Below are positions 1 through 11,819 of a stretch of DNA of 64,000 nt, one piece after another (within the stretch, counting starts at the first letter, position 1; each line of letters begins with the position of its first letter). Source of the DNA: Craspedostauros australis (lineage: Eukaryota; Bacillariophyta; Bacillariophyceae; Mastogloiales; Achnanthaceae); contig JAMXDE010000005.1 in assembly GCA_026770025.1 (NCBI GenBank), positions 3,534,001-3,598,000 on the forward strand, given 5' to 3'. The position numbers were made by a program, and so were the translations under genes. The notes under the pieces are model-generated. The model did no database searches, had not been told where the DNA came from, and was given only the letters and a program-made list of their open reading frames with translations.

Positions 1-383
1 CGAGGCCAACTAAATGCGGACGGAGAGGTCTTGGCGTCACACAGCGGCACGATTCCAGCACCAGAATCAGTTTGGGTATGAGTACGACTACGGCTACCAA
101 CACTTCGAGCACGAGTATGCAACGACATACTCATAGTTACAACCTAGAACATCAGACACGTCATTTTCCTTCATTCCTTCTTTCATGCGATGTTCACCAT
201 CTGCCATGTTCACTCTCTGGGGAGCAGAACATGGACTCGCACTGAATAGGACACATCATGGGCACAGGACGAACGTACTCCATTGTCGCGCTCAACTCGA
301 TGACCTATTACAACAATCAGAGTATGGGACTGATCAATTCAAAAACTAAGCTGTCGCATCATGACCATGGATGATACTCGTAG
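1..383. other. Flank 3' of the Dus3-like gene; nothing recognised
   Basis: There is no convincing open frame or RNA. The stretch lies downstream of the minus-strand dihydrouridine synthase and probably contains its 3' UTR. Confidence 0.4.
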
Positions 384-1901
384 CTACAGATCTGCGCCGC
401 TCGTAGCCGCAACAGCGGCGGCGGCAGCTTCGGCCTCAAGCCTGGCTTTCTTCGCAGCTCGCTCCGCTCTAATTTCCGCGATCTCTTCCGGAGTGCGTTT
501 TGGCTTTGGATTGCGGCTCCGTCTCGGTTGATGGCCCTTCTTTCCGTCACCCTTCGGTATGTTGGCCAATTCAGTTGTGGTGGGGTCCTCTGTCTCCTCC
601 GGTTGCTCATTCAGAATCTCCTTAAACGTGTGGCTCTCCGCAAGATCGTTCAATCGCCTCACCGCGTCCGCATCAGAATCGGCATCCCACAGGCAATGCG
701 AGATCAGATCGTGCGTCTTCTCGCTCCTGTGATACATCAGCGTCTCCAGAGGCGTGGTCGTTTCGGGGATGCCGAACCGATCGTGGATCAAGGGCTTCTC
801 CTTCGACATCTCGCCAAACTGATCCTCCGGGTACGGCTTGTACCTCGTCAAGAAGTGGAAATGCCACGGCAGGAATCTCCAAGCCTTCTTGCGTCCCCAG
901 TCATCATCGCCAAAATGGTCCTTCATGTACCTAGTGAGCGTCCGGTACACCGCGATGCGATCATCCATCTCCGGCCTCCAGTCGATGCCATCGCGGAACT
1001 CCTGGAAGATCCACGGCTTCATCAAGGCCCCGCGACCGACCATGACGCTGTCGACGCCGGACTCCTCGATCCGCCGCCTCGCCTCGTAGTACGTGAGGAT
1101 ATCCCCGTTGCCAACGATGGGGATGTCACTGCCGGACTCTTGACCGTCCACGACGACCTGATTGATGAGGTCCCAGTCGGCCGACCTCGCGTATCCCTGC
1201 TGCGCCGTCCGACCGTGGATGGTGACGGCGGAGGCTCCGGCTTCGCGCAGGGTGCTCACAACTCTCCGCACGTTGATAGTGTCGGCGCAGCAGCCCAGAC
1301 GGATCTTGACTGTCAGCGGCAGGCCGGTTTGGGATTCCTGGACGATGCCCTCCACCAAACGGCCGAGCTTGTTGGGTTGGCGCAGCAAGGCGGAGCCGAG
1401 ACCGCGCCTGGTGGCGTCGAAGATGGGACACCCGCAGTTGAGATCCACAAAGTCCGCCCCAGCCTCCTTGGCCATTCGCATGGCCCGCACGCCCTCGTCG
1501 ATCTGCTTGGTCGCAATCTGCACTCCGAAGAGCTGCTCGTTGCTGGCCCTCCTCAACCTGGCCTGCTCGATGCGGTCGCCCTTGAGCAATGGGCGGGAGT
1601 ACACCATCTCCGACATGGACACCTCCATGCCAAAGTCCGCGCACAGCCGACGAAACGGGAGGTTGCCTCCGCGCGTCAACGGGGCGAGGATCATCTTCCC
1701 CTTGATGGCCTGGGAGAATGCCGGCTGGCTCATCGCCTCGCAGAACCCAATGGAGTCGATCCCGATCAACGCGTTGCCAAAGGCAGCTAGCGTCACGGCA
1801 CCGATGAACGACACAGCGGGGGACCTGATCGTCGCTGAGTTCCTCGATGAAGCGCCAGCCGTCCTCCGAGCAGAGAGAGCGACACCCACGCCGTCCATCA
1901 T
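384..1901 (-). CDS. tRNA-dihydrouridine synthase, Dus3-like
   Basis: The product is a flavin enzyme that reduces uridine to dihydrouridine in tRNA; by family the likely site is U47. The TIM-barrel core starts near residue 69 with MILAPLTRGGNLPFRRLC. It carries VDLNCGCPI, where the second Cys (about residue 158) is the expected catalytic acid, then KIRLG, TIHGRTAQQGY, IVGNGDI and MVGRGALMKPWIF for FMN and phosphate binding. NCGCPI, ALLKPW-like and the RFLPWHFHFLTRY segment fit Dus3 better than Dus1 or Dus2. The CCCH zinc fingers of yeast and animal Dus3 are absent. The C-terminal 60 residues are Lys/Arg/Ala-rich and probably bind RNA. The frame is open upstream only through TTG, so the first ATG (1901) is used. 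An ATG at 1733 would remove a hydrophobic N-terminus that might be an organelle-targeting segment. The gene is intronless, 505 aa, and divergent from the kinesin gene. Confidence 0.88.
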   Translation of the reverse strand: MMDGVGVALSARRTAGASSRNSATIRSPAVSFIGAVTLAAFGNALIGIDSIGFCEAMSQPAFSQAIKGKMILAPLTRGGNLPFRRLCADFGMEVSMSEMVYSRPLLKGDRIEQARLRRASNEQLFGVQIATKQIDEGVRAMRMAKEAGADFVDLNCGCPIFDATRRGLGSALLRQPNKLGRLVEGIVQESQTGLPLTVKIRLGCCADTINVRRVVSTLREAGASAVTIHGRTAQQGYARSADWDLINQVVVDGQESGSDIPIVGNGDILTYYEARRRIEESGVDSVMVGRGALMKPWIFQEFRDGIDWRPEMDDRIAVYRTLTRYMKDHFGDDDWGRKKAWRFLPWHFHFLTRYKPYPEDQFGEMSKEKPLIHDRFGIPETTTPLETLMYHRSEKTHDLISHCLWDADSDADAVRRLNDLAESHTFKEILNEQPEETEDPTTTELANIPKGDGKKGHQPRRSRNPKPKRTPEEIAEIRAERAAKKARLEAEAAAAAVAATSGADL

Positions 1902-3100
1902 GCAACTGTCCGCCGCAGACCGCTCCTCCAAATATGGATGGGGCGTAATGTGGTGGAGCGGATTGAAATGGAGATGTCTGGCTGCGTATCTGACTTGCTG
2001 GTGCGACGGTGCGACGGTGTGATTGGAGATGAATGATGATGAACTGAGAAGAAGGTGCTCAGCTCATCTGCGAGGATGGGCATGACAACGACTATGCTGA
2101 CGGAGGATGTCACGAGAGATGATCCGGCCAGTGATGATGGGTGGTGGGAACAGCATCGTGGATTCGATTGTTGTTCTTTTGTCACAGAATCGGCCACACA
2201 TCACACAAAAGAAAGAGATTCATCTCGTGACAGCGAGTCATGGATAGCCAACTACTAACGCTATAATAACGCTTAGACGTTATTTCTTGTTATTTCAAGA
2301 TCGCTCTTTCTTTGACTCGGGCGACTCAGATTCAAATCAGATTGATGTCCGTTTGGACGTTATTGGGTTTGATTTCAAAAATGAAGAAGAAGAACACCAA
2401 ACAACGAGAGATGCGTGGCTGACACCCAAACCAACTTCGAGCGTGGAATTCCACGCTTGCAAGCAACAACACTTGAGTGAAACGATGGAGGAGCAAAGCC
2501 ACTGGCTTGTCATGCCGACAAGGACGCACCTGCAACATCTTTCCGCAATCGAACCACAGAGCGAAGGCTTTCACACTGATCGTTGTTGCATCTTGCAAGC
2601 CACGAGAAGAGTGGTGTCGAACCACAGAGCAATCTCAGAGATCAGGTGAGGAGAACAAGACCTCGTGTTGCCATTCAAGGCTGTTGTTGGCATTGTCGCC
2701 ACTACCGTGCATGCCGTGAACATTGTGTACTGCCACACCATTACATAAGTTCATTGGCCCAATCACCCTGCTGACTTACAAACAAGCACGGTGCAACTAA
2801 CAGCAGTTGCACATCGCAAAGTATCACATCACTCTTCACATCACAGCACTATCCACACCACAGCACTATCCACGCCACACCACACCACAGCAACAGTTCT
2901 CCTCATTCTAACATCAGACATCAGACATCAAGCATCAAGTCCAGAGCTTCGAGCTTTAAGCATCAACCGACCATCACTCACCACCCGACCACCCCCCAAG
3001 CAGGCATCAAGCCGGTGTGTTGCCGTCGTTGCATCTGAGGTCGTGATCAGGCCCATTGAGTGCATACGTATCCCCACAGTGAAGGGGAGCAGGAGGCACA
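1902..3100. other. Divergent intergenic region, Dus3-like / kinesin
   Basis: About 1.2 kb separates two divergent start codons, so both promoters should lie here. The last 300 bases before the kinesin ATG are rich in CACCACA and CATCA short repeats, probably 5' UTR or promoter. No gene was recognised. Confidence 0.4.
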
Positions 3101-6100
3101 ATGGCGAAATCAACGAACCTCCACAAAAGGCGCCGCAACCTTGACATTTCAACTTCGGACGATGGAGATCATCCAGCAGATCCTCATTCATCGCACTCGA
3201 GATATGATGGGACTCGTCCATCTCCCCGAAACCAATCATCGTACAGCTCCAAGAGCCGCAAGAGAGTCAAGCTGAGCCATGCCAACGCTGCTGGTAGATC
3301 AGCGGATGGTCAGCACGCAGACCCGTTGGGCGCATCCAGCGGCTCGATGGCATCCAGCACCACTTGCGCTTCCGCCATGACTTCGGCAACCACGTCCACA
3401 TCCGCATCCACGTCCACGCCCACCAATGGTTCCAGCAGCAGCTCCGGCCAGAACGTGAAGGTAGTGGCCAGAGTGCGACCATTGTCCAAGAAGGAACTCG
3501 CGGAGAATGCAGGAGAGGTCGTGAAGGCCACCAGGCACAACAATGCTATCCAAGTGCACGGCGACCGCAACTTCCAGTACGACGTCGTCTTCGACCAGAA
3601 CGCCACCCAGGCTGGCGTGTACGAGGAGACGGTGGGAGATCTCGTGCAGACTGACATCTTCAACGGTTTCAACGTTACAGTGCTCGCCTACGGGCAGACG
3701 GGAGCCGGCAAGACATTCACCATGGGATCGGCGTGCGCCGTCAAAGACGACACGGACGATGAAGACGGAGACGGAGACGGGAAGGATGCAAGTAGAAACG
3801 ACCTCGCTGTGCCAGGTGAAATGGATGGCGTGATCCCTCGCGCCGTGTACGATCTCTTCCGAAAGCAACAGGAACTGGAGGGGGATCGGCAGGTTACCGT
3901 CGAGATGTCCTACCTTGAGATCTACAACGAGGAGGCACGCGATCTGCTCAACCAGGACCCAGTCGCCGCGGCCAACCTGCACATCCGCGACAGCCGACAT
4001 GGCGTTTACGTCCAGAACCTCTCATGGGTCCCAGTGCAGTCCCCCAAGGACGTCAACAAGCTCATGGAATCGGCGTCGCAACGACGAGCGACGGCATCAA
4101 CGCAGATGAATGCCGTCTCCAGCCGATCGCATGCCATCTGCACGCTGCGCGTCGCCATCTCTGGCAGCTCGGCAACTATCGCCACGAGTGCCGACGCCGA
4201 CAGCGACAGTACTGCTACCATCACGGATGAACACCCTGCGAAAGAAAGCACCGAGACGCCGAAACAGACGAAGACTGTCGAAGCGAAATTGACTCTCGTG
4301 GATCTCGCTGGATCGGAACGGATCAAGCGGACGGGCGCGGAAGGCAACCGAATGAAGGAAGGCATTAACATCAACAAGGGACTGTTCGTTTTGGGCCAGG
4401 TCGTCTCTTGTCTGGCAGAGGTGGGACAGAGGAGCCCAGGTGGATCATCAGGTCACACGCACGTGCCCTACCGCAGCTCCAAGCTCACGCGCCTGCTACA
4501 GGATTCCTTGGGCGGAAATTCTCGCACCGTCATGGTGGCGTGCGTATCGCCGGCCGAAACCAACGTGGAGGAATCGACGAACACGCTCCGGTATGCTCAA
4601 CGGGCACGCAACATCAAGAACCTCGCAGTCAAGAACGTCATCGAAGCATCCGTGTCAGCAGAGGTCGCAACGGCCCTACGTCAAGAGAATCAGGCACTGA
4701 AGAGCCGCATCGTGCTCCTGGAGTCCATGCTGAAGCAATCCAACGGCGCCAAGATGCAACACAGCCTCGGTGGCTCGTCTCTGGCCGAAGCCGCCACCCT
4801 CGCAGCATCAGGATTGGCATCACCGCAACTGGCAGCCTCAAGCCCCGGGATGGCATCCTTGAAGAATCCCAAAGACGTCATCACCACCCTACACATGGAG
4901 ATCGCTTCATTGCGTTCCAAGGTGGAGCAGCTCGAAATCAAGGCACAGCAATCAGCAGCGGATGCATTGACCATCTCCCTTCGCGCCGACTCTGCTCAGG
5001 AGAAGATGGAGATGGCGGTCAAGCAGGCCAAAGAGCAGGGTGTGAAATTGGAACTGGATTTGGCTTCTGATAATGATGGGCAAGAGAAGTCAAACTCTGC
5101 AAGCCTCCGCATAGAAGTGCAACAGCTGAAGAGCCGGCTTGCCGAGGCCATCATGGAGGCCGAAGTTGCCCGCTCGACTGCTGCATCCATAGTGGTTCAG
5201 AGAGGCAACCTCAAGGCTGTGGAAACATCTCTGCTGCACACACCGGACTTTGGAACCAAGGATGGTGGGAGTGGCGCTGATGGTACTGACACTGATGAGC
5301 ATGCCCATCTCGCCAACCAGGTTGAATTGACGTCCGAACTGGCCAACCTGACCGAAGATATCGAGAAGAAGCAGGAGATGATCCAGCGTGCCAACCAAGA
5401 GCAGGAATGCATGGACAAAATGCGGACGCACTTCCTGCGGGCCCTGGAGCGTCTCAACGAGGAGGAGAAGGCCCTGTTCACCCAAAAGGAGGATGCCATC
5501 GAACAGCTCAAATCGGAGAGGCAGAAATCATCAACGAAACGGTCCGCAAACACCAACAGCAAGATTTCCGCAGAATCCAAGCTCCAGAAGAAGGTAAAGC
5601 AGCTCGAGACCAAGATTCAGGATCTGAAGTCGAAGGTTGCAAGCCACAAGAAGTGCCTTCGACTCAAGCAGATGGCGGAGACCAAATGCAGCAAGTTGTC
5701 GAAGGATATTGAGAACGACAAGAAGCGCCGCGCGGCATTGCAGAAGAAGCTCAAGGAGCAGACGGAGGAGAGACGCAGCGAGCGCAAGGAGGCCAAGAAG
5801 CAGGCCGCCAAGTTGGTCCGTGACAGTACGAAGCTGAAGATGGAGCTGCAGAAGGTTCGCGACAACGCCAAGCGACAAGCCGATGCGCTGCGCAAGAAGC
5901 TGAAGGACCTCCGCGACAAGGACAAGGCTGATCATCATGCCAGTCGAAGCCGCCGAAACCACTCTGGCAACACCGATAGCAAGTCTCATACGCACGCGCA
6001 CACGAACTCGCACGGTGCCAGGTCCACCTCCTCACGTGGAGCCTCACCAGCGAATGGTACATCTAGCGCTGGGCACACGGATGAGTTGGCGTCCTCCGTT

Positions 6101-8242
6101 GACAATGCTCTAGCGACGATGGTGTCTCTGCAGAAGCTGCGAACGCAACTCGAACAGCAACAGAAGGTGATCGAAGAAGTCCAACAGCGCCGAACACGAT
6201 CATCCAGCGTTGATGCGGAGGATGCTACGAGCGATAGCGAGATGACAGAGCGAAACCTCACCGTCCATGAGCTGCGCAAGAATATCGATGCCATCGAGCA
6301 GTCCATGAATGAGTCGAGGGCGCTGTTCCGATTCAATGCCTCATCGGAACGGTACGAAATGGGCGACAAGGGCGTGTCCACCGACGATCTCAACGTCATG
6401 TGTGTGGACATCTTCCGCCGGCTCGTGTTTTCGAACATTCGCAACGAATCCATGGAGACGGAGCATGCCACCGCGACGGCGCAAGCTGTGCAGACCGCCG
6501 TGTCCAAGGAACGGAAACGAAACGAGGAGCAGATGCTGCACCTTCAGATCGAGCAGGCGGAGGAGATGGCGTCCTTGTTGGATTCCACACGCAACACTCT
6601 TGAGGTGGAGATGAAGGCGCAGCTGAGCGAACACGCCAGCAACGAAGACGTGGCACACCGGATCCATGAGCTCCTGCAGCCATACTGGGAGGAATGTGAT
6701 TCCGTTGCTGCCAACATCCGCATGTGTCTTCACACCGTCCAAGAGAGGCAGGCCAGCATGGAGAGCATCGTGAACGAAGTGGCGGAGACGATGATTTCCA
6801 ACACGGAGAAGAGAATCGTCAAGAAAAAGCAGAAGCAGAGGAAGCATCCTTCCGCTGCCAATGCAATGATGGGTGATGGTCACCCGGTCTCATTCCGCAT
6901 CACCGATGGCGATCATGATGCTGGTGCCAATGGTGATGATTACAGCGAGGATGGCGACATCGAAGATCACAATGACAGCGACTGGAGTCCAGATACGCCA
7001 GGCGCGAAGGCCAAGAAGCCGCAAGGGAAGCAATTGCAGCATGCAGATTTGCAAAGCATCCAGGAGGACATCTCCGTTCACAAGTATGTATTGATAATGG
7101 GGCTGCGAGTGGAAGTGGCAGTGAGAGTGGGGGAGTGATTGAGATTGGTGCCGTGCGATGCATTCGAATACGTATACACGTACGCACACGAATGCGATGA
7201 GTGCGATCGACCAATGTCTGCTTTGGTCTGTGGTGCTTGCCCGCATCTGTTTTGCGTGCCTGTCCATGTCCACGCTTGCTGTTCTTCGCCGTCTGGTGCA
7301 GAGTCAGAAACCAAAAGGCACCGTTGCGTCAGATATTGATCACGGAACTAACACTGCATTTCCATTCATGTTATTTCATTTCAATTCGTTTCAATTCGGT
7401 TGTTTCCATTGTGTCTGGTGATCGCCATGAACCATCTTGTCATCTACAGCATGTCCATCGATGGGGCATTGGGAGAAGAGAGCACGACAAGCAAGACATC
7501 ACAACTCGCAGTCACGGAGGATAAAGAGAACAAGGCCCCCGCTCCGCGGCTCAAGCCCACCACTCCTCATGACCCTCCAAGAGCGAAGCTTGGCGTGCTA
7601 TCTGGAGGCCCGAAAAAGCCAACACTGTTGGCCGTTGAGCCAGCTGCTCCTTCACAGGACCGCGAAGCCTCTTTGGACACACTGAAGGTGATCGAGCTGA
7701 AGAATCGTCTCCGTTCTCTGGGATTGAAAGTTTCAGGAAAGAAATCCGAATTGAAGGACCGGCTGCGAGCGCACTACAGCAATAGCAATAGGAATAGCAG
7801 TGGTAGTGGTAGTGGCAGCATCAAAGCGACGTCACATGCTGTGCTCCCACGCAGCCATGCCGCGAATCCCTTCGCCAGCATCACATCGGATGAAGAGCCA
7901 AAGGAAACCATGACTACGAGTGGCGGCATTGTGGAAGGCGCCGTCAGCGAGGCGGAAGACGAGAACGGCGCACACGAGACCCCTGGAGGTTCCTCCCGCA
8001 ACCCTCTGGCCCCTCTGGATGGCAACAAAGCAGCGAAGCGATCGGAGCAAGTCTCGTACATGCAGCAAACGAAGACGTCGGCCGCGAAGAGACTGTCGCA
8101 GACGTTCTTCGTGACCGATGGCGACGCTGAGGCGCCAGCTGCGTTCCAGGTGTCACGCCGAACCCGGCGACGAAAGATGACCGCTGCCGTGAACAACGCC
8201 ATGCAAGAGTTCTCCAAGCTCGATGCGCTGTTGGAGGGTTGA
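3101..8242 (+). CDS. Kinesin-4-like chromokinesin with C-terminal SAP domain
   Basis: This is a plus-end-type microtubule motor, two exons, 3101-7083 and 7450-8242, 1591 aa. The N-terminal 110 residues are Ser/Thr-rich. The motor domain (about 115-510) has the P-loop GQTGAGKT near 198-205, NAVSSRSH near 337, DLAGSE at 401-406 and NINKGLFVLG. The neck ARNIKNLAVKN resembles KIF4/kinesin-4. Long coiled coils with many charged heptads run from about 520 to 1000 and again near 1050-1250. The intron is AA|GTATGT ... CTACAG|C, phase 2, and keeps the frame into a second exon that carries a SAP motif at about 1400-1435 (LKVIELKNRLRSLGL, SGKKSELKDRLRAH). SAP domains bind AT-rich DNA, so the protein probably links chromosomes to microtubules. 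If the intron is wrong, the motor would stop at 7138 and the SAP protein would be a separate gene with an ATG at 7451. Confidence 0.87.
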
Positions 8243-9208
8243 TTTCGCACTTGGAACCGATCACAAACAAGGAGCTGATGGGGTAATATTGTGAGGGGGG
8301 AAACCGAAGTCTAATGATACGAGCACGAGTGCAACCACGAGTACAAGGAAATGTGCCTGTGCATATTACAAGTGCCAGTAGAGTACGATGCATTGCCAAA
8401 GAATGACATTCAGCAAAAGAAAGAGAAGCAGAGTGCTCTAACAAAGAAGTATTATATTATATTATATCTTACGGTCTTGAGTTCCGTCATGTGTATGGTA
8501 TTCTAGTTACATTGAGAGTGTCTCCAGTGTAGAGCGTTGAGTGTAGAGTGTTGAGCCGTGGAGTTGAGTGTCAGCTTTCGTACGCACGTGTGTGCAGTGG
8601 TTGAGGCATTTGGAACGCGCACTCCAACGCTTGAGAAGCGATGCGTTTTGCACGCTTCTGGCTTGTTGGAGTTTGTATTTCCGTTTTGTGTGATGATGGA
8701 AACTGATCGGTGGCTCGGCACGAGACAAGACAGTCACTGCGAAGTCTCTGCAGACATTGTGCTTCTCGTGTCGGTTGTGAGAGCCTCAAACAATCCCTAG
8801 TCATTTTCAGCACGATTAAGTAGGTACTACGTAGAAAACAGTGATTTCTGCTGGAGATATGTACGATCAGGCCAAGAAAGAATCGGTCTTGCCACGAGGT
8901 CTAATTTTGATGCAGCGAGGAATAGTGGCGCGACCCATGTCTCTTGGCTGTCGAAAGGACAGCGCAACCAGCATCCGCTGCGAGTCTCATGAGACGATGG
9001 ACACAGACAACGTCGTCTCACTCCATTCCTCACAAACCGTATTTGGTTGTTTCGCGATCTGTCGTGTCCACCGCGCTCTTTCTTGTTGACTGGTCGTGAT
9101 CCTCCGAATGCTTGTTGAGTGGCGTAAGTACACACTCATACGCACTCATATAATTGTATGCCATAATACCAAACACCGGCACGTCCCTTGCTCTGCATTG
9201 AAGAAGAG
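8243..9208. other. Intergenic; promoter side of the HSF gene
   Basis: There is a short TATTA-rich run near 8450-8470. No gene was recognised; small open frames here have no family signature. Confidence 0.35.
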
Positions 9209-11037
9209 ATGGAATCCGAGAGACCGACAGCAACAGCGACCAACGCAGCGGCCGACCCGACGACCGATCCAATGGCAGATGCGATGGCAGATGCGATCGA
9301 AGACCCTCTGAGCGATGCGCCAGAAACGCAAGGACCATCAACAGTGGTGCCCATCGATGCGGCGATCGCACCAGTGGCCGAAGCTGCACCTATCGCAGAT
9401 CAGAAGGATGAGAAGGACCCCACCAGCGCCGCGGACAGCGCAGTTCCGCTAGGAGGCACCGTCAAGACAGAACGAACGGAGAACGTCGGCACTGTGGTGG
9501 TAGCACCCGCTGCGCCCCCTGCGGCAACCGCCAACGAACCCGCGGAGGGGCAAGCTGCAGGCGACAAGCCCAACGCAGCTGCTGTTCCCGTTGGTGCTGC
9601 GGATGCAAACCTCGCGGAACAGCCAGCCGCGTTTCCACCAACTCTGGAGCAAGGCGGCGAAGGCGAGCCCAAGCCGACCATGGTTGCAGAGGCGTCCGCG
9701 GCGGAGACTGCGGCTGCGGAAGAGGACAGGGCCGAGCAGCAACGTCAGGCGTACGCCCTCATCACGGACGGCACCAACCTCAAGAGGGTGGAGCCCAAGA
9801 CGATCAAGGAGATGGAGGATGAAGCACCCAAGACCTTCCCGCAGGTGGTAAGTCACGTTGCAGATTCTGCTTGATAACTACTCTGTGCGTGTGATACGAG
9901 GAAGTGCAATGCGATGCGATGCAATGCGGTACAATGGGTGTGATCAAGTATCTCTTCGGTGTATTGAAGTGTTGTGTACGTGCTGTGGTGTCTACGTGCT
10001 GTGCTGTGGCACAGTATTTGTCAGTCAAGAATACTAGCATGACCACTTGTGATCGCTGCAACAACTGCACTGTAGCGGTGATCGTGACGGTGATCACGAC
10101 AGTGATCGTATCGATTACTTTGGACAGAGCATCTATCACGATTGTGCATGTCTCCATCCGCGCACTTGCATGCACTCATATATTCATAAATTCCTGTATT
10201 CATTCTGGCCAATTACAGCTGATGGAGATCCTGTCTTCGCCTGAACAGGAGGACACGATCGCCTGGTTGCCGCACGGTCGATCCTTCATCATCTACAAGA
10301 AGAAGAAGTTCGCGTTGCAGGTCATCCCCAAATACTTCAAGGCCACCAAGTTCACCTCCTTCACGCGCAAGCTCAACAGGTGGGGCTTCACCCGCGTCAC
10401 GCGCGGTCCGGAGATGGGATCGTACTACCACAAGTTCTTCGTCAGGGAAGATCGCTCCCTCTGCCTCCGCATGAGCAGCCACAGCTCTTCCAAGTTCCAG
10501 GAGCAGCAGAGCATCATGCCGGCACCCATGGGCAACATGCCCTTCGGCATGCCCTTTGGGATGGGTGCCATGGGAATGCCAGGCATGAACCCCATGATGG
10601 GGATGCAGGGGATGAACCCGGGCGAGCTGGCACATCAGAGCCCGGTCTTCAACCAGCAGCTTCAACAGCTGCAGTGGCAGCAGTTCCAGATGCAACAATT
10701 CCAGCATCAGCAACCGCCGCCGCCACACGGGCATGGACACCCGCATGGACACCCCCACGGCCATCCCGGCGCACAGCAGGGACCGCATCCAGGGCATCCA
10801 CATCAGGGACCGCCGCAACCACATGGCATGCAGCATCCCGGCCCACCTCTGCCACACGGACCCTACGGTGCCCCACCACACGGCATGCATCACATGCCAC
10901 CCGGTGTTCCAGGAGGCATGCACCACCACGGTCCCGGTCCATCGATGCCTCAGGGACCTGGAATGCCCCCGCCAAATGGATCGCCCCAGCCACCACCGAT
11001 GGGTGGCAACCAAGGTCCGGCACCGTCCAACGGCTAA
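9209..11037 (+). CDS. Heat-shock-factor-type transcription factor
   Basis: This is a nuclear DNA-binding regulator with two exons, 9209-9847 and 10219-11037, 485 aa. The intron (GTG|GTAAGT ... TTACAG|CTG, phase 0, 371 nt) cuts the HSF domain just after its first strand. The joined domain (about 208-300) reads TFPQV, LMEILSSPEQEDTIAWLPHG, FIIYKKKKFA, KFTSFTRKLNRWGFTR and YYHKFF, the classic winged helix with its recognition helix. The N-terminal 200 residues are Ala/Pro/Glu-rich and look disordered. The C-terminus is Met/Gly-rich, then Gln-rich, then His/Pro-rich with HGHPHGHPHG runs. I see no HR-A/B leucine-zipper array of the kind that trimerises animal and plant HSFs. Diatoms carry many HSFs; which stimulus this one answers cannot be told. 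The open frame extends to 9188 only via TTG. Confidence 0.9.
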
Positions 11038-11819
11038 TGCCAACACTCATACCACAATGGATGGGCATGGGTGTCAGTGACAGTGACAAGGGTTTTGGGA
11101 AAGAAAGGGAACGAAGCGGCGGGGCTGGATGGCCGCGTAGTGTCATCGTATGGGACCAAGTCACCAGCGGCGATGGCATGGGATCATGTGGCATGCTACT
11201 ATGCCACGCATCAACACTCGATGGCAGGTGTGCGTGAGTCTGCGCACTGATGTGACGCTCTACGGACTATGTGCTCCTGCCTTCTAATATCTGTACCGGT
11301 GGGTTTACAATAATCCTCAAGTGAATCAAAGAAACGAATACATCAATGAATGTAGGGAAAGAACGCGTGTGCGAGTGTGTTGATTGTCAACGTGCTTCGA
11401 GTTCTACTTTTGAACCAATGTGAGTACTTGTACTGTACCAACCCCACACAGGTATGGGAACGTGGAGCACGTGACAAGTAGAGCATTCCGTCTTTTACGC
11501 GGCCTCGCTTTGAAGCTGGTGGGTCTGTACGAGTCGAGGGAACGGCATGGTGCCGAAGAACCCTCTTTGTGCATCCCAACCGGCCTGTACCATAAGGGGC
11601 GCACCATATCGTTGCATCATCAGTTGCGCAAGTGTCTCTGCCATTGTTGTATGCGCGTGCGGTTGGGGTTACTCTGGAGAGAATGCCGAGCTGAGCCTTC
11701 TGCGCAGTTGCATCGGCGACAAGATGGAACCATGGCTGCACAGCATGACTGTACCATGCACCATCGTGCCCACGTCCACGTTAGTGGAAATGCACTCAGT
11801 CACATTCAACCACACTCCA
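11038..11819. other. Convergent 3' region, HSF / G-patch
   Basis: The stretch lies between two converging genes and probably holds both 3' UTRs. Nothing else was recognised. Confidence 0.35.

Noticed and set aside
528-1790. 420-codon plus-strand open frame
   Set aside because: Antisense shadow of the Dus3-like gene, whose conserved motifs are on the minus strand.
10213-11046. 277-codon minus-strand frame opposite the HSF
   Set aside because: Shadow of the HSF exon with its repetitive His/Pro/Met codons.
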